In this document: positions 59,400-64,000 of the stretch, in pieces
How the letters are laid out: each line of letters starts with the position of its first letter
How positions within the stretch are numbered: position 1 is the stretch's first letter
From: Brevibacterium gallinarum
GTDB taxonomy: Bacteria; Actinomycetota; Actinomycetes; Actinomycetales; Brevibacteriaceae
DNA length: 64,000 nt
Assembly: GCF_014836885.1 (NCBI RefSeq)
Contig: NZ_JACSPY010000010.1
Location: forward strand, 1-64,000
Reading direction: 5' to 3'
Made by a program: the position numbers and the translations under genes
Notes under the pieces: generated by a model
What the model saw: only the letters and a program-made list of their open reading frames with translations
What the model was told of the DNA's origin: nothing
Databases searched by the model: none

Positions 59400-61057
59400 T
59401 GACCGCTTTCGAGGCGGAGGGCACCGGTGCGCGTCCGGAACGTCGCGACTGGCTCGCGTTGGCCGTCCTGTCGGTCGGGCTCGGACTCATCGTCCTCGAC
59501 GGCACGATCGTCGGGGTGGCACTGCCGGCGATCATCACCGACCTCCGCCTCGACCTGGCCCAGGCACAGTGGGTCAACAGCCTCTACGCGGTGCTGCTGG
59601 CCGCCCTGCTGCTGTCGACCGGCAAACTCGCCGACAGCTGGGGCCGCAAAGGCACCTTCATCACTGGCCTGGCCGTCTTCATCGCCGGCAGCATTCTCGC
59701 TGGCCTGTCGACTGCGGCGGGGCCGCTCATCGCCGCTCGCGCCGTGCAGGCCGTGGGTGCGGCGCTCATCATGCCTTCGACGCTCTCAACCGTCAACGCC
59801 GTGTTCCGCGGCCGCTACCGGGCGGCAGCTTTCGGTGTGTGGGGCGCAGTCATCTCGGGTGCCGCCGCTGTCGGCCCGCTGGCTGGCGGTGCGCTGACCC
59901 AATGGATGTCCTGGCATTGGATCTTCCTTGTGAATGTGCCCCTCGGCCTGCTCGTGGCGCTCGCCGCAGTCTTCACGGTGCGCGAGACCCGCAGCGATCA
60001 GCGCCTGCCCGGTGCTGACATCGACGGTGCGATCCTGAGCATCCTCACCTTCGGCGCCCTCGTCTTCGCCGTCATCGAAGGCCCCGACCTCGGCTGGTGG
60101 ACACCCACGGCCGACCTCGTCATCCTCGGCTGGAGTTGGCCGGCCGTCGCCCCGATCTCTGCCGTGCCGGTCGCGCTGGCGGTCTCCGTTCTCGCCTTTA
60201 TCGTCTTCATCCGCTGGGAGAGGCGCCGCGCGCGCCGGCACCGGTCAGCCATCCTCGACCTCGGGCTGTTCTCCTACTCGACCTTCTCGTGGGGCAACGT
60301 CGCTGCCGCAATGGTCGCGATCGGCGAGTTCGCCATCATCTTCGTCCTGCCGCTCTACCTCATCAACGCCCTGGCTCTCAGCGTCATGAGCGCCGGCCTG
60401 GTGCTTGCCGCAATGGCACTCGGCGCGTTCTTCTCCGGGGCTGCTGCGCGGCACGTCGCCGCCCGGCTCGGGGCTCCGGCCACCATGCTCATCGGCCTCG
60501 GACTCGAAGTCAGCGGCGTGCTCGTTCTCACGTTCGTCATCGGCGGCCAGACACCGGCCTGGATCATTGCGGCCCCGCTCGTCGCCTATGGACTCGGCCT
60601 CGGCCTGGCATCAGCGCAGCTGACCAGCACCGTGCTCAATGAGATCCCGGTCGGCAGCTCTGGGCAGGCCTCGGCCACCCAGAGCACCGTCCGCCAGGTC
60701 GGCTCGGCACTCGGCACCGCGTTCGCCGGTGCTGCCCTGTCCCTGTCGCTGGCCCTCACCCTGCCGAGCGCCCTCGGCTCTGCCGGCATGACCGGACAGG
60801 CCGGTGACGCGCTTGCCGAGGCGACACGCCAGTCAGCCGGCGGCACCATCGTCCAGCTGCGGGCCGAAGGATCTGGCAGTCAGTTCGGGGAGCACACTTT
60901 CGCCGTCGTCGACGCGCTCGCGACCGGATTCGCCGACGCCACCCGGTGGACGCTGCTGACCGCAACCGTCTTCCTCATCCTCGGATTCGTCGGTGCTGTC
61001 CGCGTCCGGCAGGCCGCGGCGAAGCACGAGAGCGCACAGTCGAAGCAATCATCCTGA
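59399..61057 (+). CDS. MFS efflux transporter, DHA2 (14-helix) family
   Basis: 552 residues. Fourteen predicted membrane helices. Motifs: LIVLDGTIVGVALPAIITDL in helix 1 (DHA2 motif D1 with the key Asp), GKLADSWGRKGTFITGLAVF (loop 2-3, motif A), AVQAVGAALIMPSTLS (motif B) and GVWGAVISGAAAVGPLAGG (motif C), followed by WHWIFLVNVPLG. These features are those of proton-driven multidrug exporters such as QacA/EmrB/LfrA. A palindromic operator lies upstream of the operon, so efflux is probably inducible. Confidence 0.92.
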   Translation: MTAFEAEGTGARPERRDWLALAVLSVGLGLIVLDGTIVGVALPAIITDLRLDLAQAQWVNSLYAVLLAALLLSTGKLADSWGRKGTFITGLAVFIAGSILAGLSTAAGPLIAARAVQAVGAALIMPSTLSTVNAVFRGRYRAAAFGVWGAVISGAAAVGPLAGGALTQWMSWHWIFLVNVPLGLLVALAAVFTVRETRSDQRLPGADIDGAILSILTFGALVFAVIEGPDLGWWTPTADLVILGWSWPAVAPISAVPVALAVSVLAFIVFIRWERRRARRHRSAILDLGLFSYSTFSWGNVAAAMVAIGEFAIIFVLPLYLINALALSVMSAGLVLAAMALGAFFSGAAARHVAARLGAPATMLIGLGLEVSGVLVLTFVIGGQTPAWIIAAPLVAYGLGLGLASAQLTSTVLNEIPVGSSGQASATQSTVRQVGSALGTAFAGAALSLSLALTLPSALGSAGMTGQAGDALAEATRQSAGGTIVQLRAEGSGSQFGEHTFAVVDALATGFADATRWTLLTATVFLILGFVGAVRVRQAAAKHESAQSKQSS

Positions 61058-61099
61058 AAGCGGTCATCACCCGGCATGACCGCCCTCGCCCGCGACCGG

Positions 61100-61125
61100 G
61101 CCCCGGGAGCCGACGCTCCCGAGGC
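61100..61125. terminator. Hairpin built from a dispersed-repeat unit
   Basis: GCCCCGGGAGC and GCTCCCGAGGC form an 11-bp stem with one mismatch around a CGAC loop, between the convergent MFS gene and the secreted pre-peptide gene. The right arm is a CGCTCCCGAGGCG repeat core. Confidence 0.6.
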
Positions 61126-61155
61126 GCGACGATGAAAGGGCAGCCGGTCAGTGGG

Positions 61156-61665
61156 TCAGATGAACGCGTGCACCCACTTTGAGATCAGGCGTGCTCGGTC
61201 AGCTTCGACGCCCTGGTCGATGAGGAGCTCGACGAACTCCTTCTCGGTCGGGTCACCGATCTTGTCCATAAGCTCGTAGAGCTCATCGGCGATCGGGCGG
61301 ATGTAGTCGGGCAGGAACGGCTTGCCGTACTTCAATGCGGCTTTGACCGCCATCTTGGCGATGACACCCCAGCCCTGTGCCTGATAGGCGTCGGAGTCGA
61401 CAGCGGCTGGCTCGGCGACGGCGATCTGCGCAGCATCGCGGGCAGCTTCTGCACTCGCTGCATCACCATCGGCTTCCGCCGCACGCGCGATCTCCTGCCA
61501 CTGGTCGGCAGTGATGTCACCGAACTCCGCACCAGGCTGAGCATGGTCGGTGACGGACGGCCGCACATCTGCAGCTGGAGGCGCGGCGAGGGCTGGGGAC
61601 AGACCGGCTCCCCCGAGAGTGATACCGGCGGCAACAGAAACAGCAATAAGGGATGACTTCTTCAT
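61156..61665 (-). CDS. Secreted pre-peptide with amphipathic C-terminus
   Basis: 169 residues from ATG 61665 (ATG 61671 also possible), after a GAGA-type ribosome site. Signal peptide KKSSLIAVSVAAGITLGG with a cleavage site around ALA-APP. An acidic, Ala-rich pro-region (about 28-95) precedes a basic/hydrophobic segment GWGVIAKMAVKAALKYGKPF, then LPDYIRPIADELYELMDKIG and an acidic end. The Trp/Lys/Gly amphipathic helix resembles class II or leaderless bacteriocin segments, though it matches no family I can name. Upstream DNA is unusually A/T-rich. No immunity or export gene is evident. Confidence 0.65.
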   Translation of the reverse strand: MKKSSLIAVSVAAGITLGGAGLSPALAAPPAADVRPSVTDHAQPGAEFGDITADQWQEIARAAEADGDAASAEAARDAAQIAVAEPAAVDSDAYQAQGWGVIAKMAVKAALKYGKPFLPDYIRPIADELYELMDKIGDPTEKEFVELLIDQGVEADRARLISKWVHAFI

Positions 61666-62898
61666 GTCCATTCTCTTTTCATAAGGGTAGTGCAATAGAT
61701 GATCGCTGTGCGATCAGAAATCAGTGTATTTTCACAGAGAATCCAAATTAAGATGTTCTGCCGAATTCCTGAATTCGCCGTCGAATGCTCATATGACGAT
61801 GTCTGACGAATTGTGCATCGACGCCGATTGCTGCCAATTGACTTTTCACTGGCCGGGTGAGTGCTACTGCGATGAGCGCTTGACGATGAAATGGCCCAGA
61901 TGAATCCGATGCAGTTACAGCCTGGCTCGTTATAGATGTGAATATGTCGTTGCGGCCCGGAAGCAGCGGATCCCGGCGCCTTGGGCGTCCTACGGCTGGG
62001 ACGGCCACCGGCGCCCGACAGGCGTCGACAGTGTTGCCGCTGCTGGGCTCCCGGGTTCACACTCGGTCAGTCGGATGACGTGGAGGGCGTCTTTTCTGGT
62101 GCCGTCGGTGGTCGTGTCGTGGGCAGGTTGTCGTGGGTGTCTGCACTGCACCGGTATCTGGAGCTCGCACCGCGTTGGGGGCAGCAGGGGAGCTCGAGTA
62201 CGCCTGATGCGCCGGGCGCCTGACGGAGTGAGCTCCGCGAAGAGCTTGGTGAGCACCCGGTGGCTGGGCCGAGTCTGATCAGCGCGGGATTCCCATTGTC
62301 GAGTTCAGTGCTCATCGCAGTTGAACACGCAATCAAAGCTGAACTGCTGGGGTGATGCTCTTCCATTGCTGCAGAACTGCTTTCTACGACCTTGGCAATA
62401 ATACTCGACTCGCGACCTACGCAGAAAGTCGAATCGGCTACGACAATTTTCGTAACCCCTTTTCTGGTAATGCGTAGGCAAATGCAGTCCGAGCATGGGA
62501 TAACGTAGCTCAGCGAGAGCGAGCGCGGGGTGCGGAAGCGGTCGCCGGAAGCGATTCTCCTGCTGATTCCCCGATGGAGGCGTGTGGCCGGAGACCGCGG
62601 CAGCGTTGTCCGTCCACTGGCCAGCTGTCGCAGTTGCAGGCTGGTGTGCTGCGGTGGCGCCGAGTCGGTGAGGGCAGCGAGATCCTGCCGGCGGAGCGGG
62701 TGGGCGCCGGCCGCTCCGGCGGAGTGCCTTTCGTCCGGCTGGCACCATCATGGGCGTTCTGAGACGGAAGAGACCACGGCGTGGTGAGTCACGCCGTGCG
62801 TAGCCCGCCGGTATAGTCTGTCAGGAACAGGTTCGCCTCGCTCAGGCGAGCGAGACCAGCCGGCAGGTTCGCCGCCGGCCCCGGGGGGAGGAGCCCAC
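61666..62898. other. 1.2-kb atypical gap
   Basis: No credible gene. Base composition swings: 61666-61900 and 62330-62480 are A/T-rich, the rest GC-rich. A GATCGCTGTGCGATC palindrome at 61701-61715 lies in the presumed promoter of the pre-peptide gene. Frames of up to 148 codons exist, but none has a ribosome site or a plausible protein composition. It may be decayed mobile or bacteriocin-locus DNA. Confidence 0.4.
61701..61715. promoter_or_regulatory. Palindrome upstream of the pre-peptide gene
   Basis: GATCGC and GCGATC are exact inverted arms around TGT, 36-50 bases before the ATG, where a regulator would block the promoter. Confidence 0.4.
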
Positions 62899-63291
62899 AT
62901 GAGCGTCCGGTTCGCAGAATGCGAAGATCCGACTTTCGCGCCGCGCATGGTGACCGTCGCCGCGCTCGGATGGACCGCCATCGTGATCGGCTGGTTCACC
63001 GAGATCACCGTCATGCCGGGCTACTTCATGGACTGGCGGACGGTTGTGATCCCTGCACTGGTCGCCCTCGGCGTGGCTGCCCTCGCCGCGATCGTCTACT
63101 GGCTCAGCCTCCCGTACGGCTGGATCATCACCACCGTGGCGGTGGCCATCACCGTGGCTGTCTCAATCTTCGCCGTGGCACTCCCGGCGTTCGCGTTCCC
63201 GGTCGTCGCAGCTCCGGTGGCAGCAGTGCTCGTCGCCGCTGTGCTCTGGCTCCCGCCGATCCGCCGGTACCTGCAGCACAAGCCGCGCTGA
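62899..63291 (+). CDS. Small tetra-helical membrane protein
   Basis: 130 residues. The ATG follows a strong GGGGGGAGGAG ribosome site. Four predicted membrane helices: TVAALGWTAIVIGWF, VVIPALVALGVAALAAIVYW, WIITTVAVAITVAVSIFAVA and VVAAPVAAVLVAAVLWL, with a basic C-terminus (RRYLQHKPR). I recognise no named family. It lies convergent to the DUF402 gene, about 35 bases apart. Confidence 0.7.
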   Translation: MSVRFAECEDPTFAPRMVTVAALGWTAIVIGWFTEITVMPGYFMDWRTVVIPALVALGVAALAAIVYWLSLPYGWIITTVAVAITVAVSIFAVALPAFAFPVVAAPVAAVLVAAVLWLPPIRRYLQHKPR

Positions 63292-63325
63292 TCGGCAAGA
63301 CGGCGACCGATCGCCGGTCTCCTCC

Positions 63326-63991
63326 TCAGCTCTGACCTGCATCAGCGTCGAACTCCCACTCAGCATCGGCAGGCAGCGTCGGCACTGTCCATTCAGGGTC
63401 GGGCTGGAAGCGCTCGTAGCCGGCGTTGAACGGACACACCCAGTTCTCAACATCTCTCACGGCCTGCCTGGCGACTTCTCTGATCTGCTCGACCTTCGCC
63501 GTCGAGAACCTCCCTGCGCGATGAGCGAGGGCAAGCTCGTCTTCGTCCTTGAACGCGCATCGGCGGTCAGGGCCGGCGACGACGTCGAGGACGAGATCGG
63601 CGCTTTCGATACCGGATGCCGTCCGGATGCATTCCTCTTCGATGTTGACGTAATACGTTTCGCGGACGCCCGGTGCTGTCTCGCAGAACCAGACGGAGTA
63701 CATCGTCTCCGGCTGGAAGACAGCGACGATCCCCGAACCCGCCCATGACCTGACGGCCTGGGCTCGCGGTGCAGTGAAGGGACCGGTTCCGCTGAGGGAG
63801 CGCAGCTCCTGCCCGTCGGCACTGACCTGGAAGAGCATCCGGGTACCGGGTGCCAGCCAGACGGCAAGATGTCGCTCATCATCGGCGATGACCGTCACGG
63901 GACGTCGATCGACGAGATCGGGAAAGTCCGGGTTGCGGTAGGTCCAGAAGATGTGGTCGCCTCGCTGCCAGCGACGATGCTCATCACTCAT
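63326..63991 (-). CDS. DUF402 protein (FomD/YgaC-like phosphatase or nuclease fold)
   Basis: 221 residues starting near the window edge. The DUF402 core is clear: MYSVWFCETAPGVRETYYVN, IEEECIRTASGIESADLVLD, then VVAGPDRRCAFKDEDELALA. The conserved Asp/Glu cluster (DLVLDVVAGPD, KDEDEL) is the metal site of this family, whose characterised members hydrolyse phosphate esters (FomD) or RNA. Its promoter lies outside the window. Substrate unknown. Confidence 0.85.
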   Translation of the reverse strand: MSDEHRRWQRGDHIFWTYRNPDFPDLVDRRPVTVIADDERHLAVWLAPGTRMLFQVSADGQELRSLSGTGPFTAPRAQAVRSWAGSGIVAVFQPETMYSVWFCETAPGVRETYYVNIEEECIRTASGIESADLVLDVVAGPDRRCAFKDEDELALAHRAGRFSTAKVEQIREVARQAVRDVENWVCPFNAGYERFQPDPEWTVPTLPADAEWEFDADAGQS

Positions 63992-64000
63992 GTTCGCAAC

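Noticed and set aside
62305-62751. 148-codon minus-strand frame in the atypical gap
   Set aside because: Arg/Pro/Ser/Cys-rich, no ribosome site, no recognisable domain; could not be supported as a gene.

Overview
This is a GC-rich stretch of actinobacterial chromosome, probably from a Micrococcales-type organism. Brevibacteriaceae is a guess that I cannot confirm from the sequence alone. The evidence is the truA / rplM-rpsI-glmM / glmS-acpS / nnr-alr-tsaE-tsaB-rimI-tsaD order that actinobacteria share, a DUF222 (13E12-type) HNH endonuclease, an LPXTG-anchored 5'-nucleotidase, and many start codons that sit 6-7 bases behind a TAnnnT hexamer (leaderless transcription). No rRNA, tRNA, CRISPR array or complete insertion sequence was recognised.

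Layout. 1-1.5 kb: foreign-looking end with a broken MFS gene and a small helix-turn-helix gene beside twin 16-bp palindromes. 1.8-4.8 kb: GT4 glycosyltransferase, LemA-like membrane protein, truA. 4.9-12.2 kb: surface-anchored 5'-nucleotidase and two tandem paralogous secreted-domain/polytopic membrane proteins. 12.5-15.1 kb: rplM, rpsI, glmM. 15.2-22.5 kb: a lower-GC module of response regulator, histidine kinase, small cationic secreted protein, lipoprotein, peptidoglycan-binding HlyD-like adaptor and MacB-type ABC transporter. 22.6-27.9 kb: peptide ABC importer. 28.2-32.7 kb: small membrane protein, GNAT acetyltransferase, ABC exporter, coaA. 32.8-33.4 kb: a HAD-like protein that has lost its catalytic residues. 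33.5-37.0 kb: amine permease, TetR regulator and FAD amine oxidase around a perfect palindrome. 37.2-50.2 kb: glmS, acpS, HNH endonuclease, M20 amidohydrolase, nnr, alr, the t6A genes tsaE/tsaB/tsaD with rimI, a SRPBCC protein and a Nudix hydrolase. 50.3-58.7 kb: GCS2 ligase, GH3 lipoprotein, mug, rhodanese, THUMP-like methyltransferase, ksgA, ispE. 58.9-64 kb: DUF2871 plus DHA2 efflux pump, a secreted pre-peptide, a 1.2-kb anomalous gap, a small membrane protein and a DUF402 protein.

How the genes fit together. The housekeeping core supplies cell-wall precursors (GlmS, GlmM, Alr), isoprenoids (IspE), CoA and carrier-protein activation (CoaA, AcpS), repair of damaged NAD(P)H (Nnr), and rRNA/tRNA modification (KsgA, TruA, TsaBDE). 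Accessory modules for signalling, transport and amine catabolism are set into this core.

The most unusual features are: (1) a dispersed unit of about 21 bases with core CACCGCCTCGGGANCGG, found at more than a dozen loci, between genes and in frame inside disordered protein tails and loops; (2) the two-component / cationic secreted protein / PG-binding ABC export module; (3) the pseudo-HAD protein; (4) a secreted pre-peptide with a bacteriocin-like C-terminus; and (5) widespread leaderless starts.
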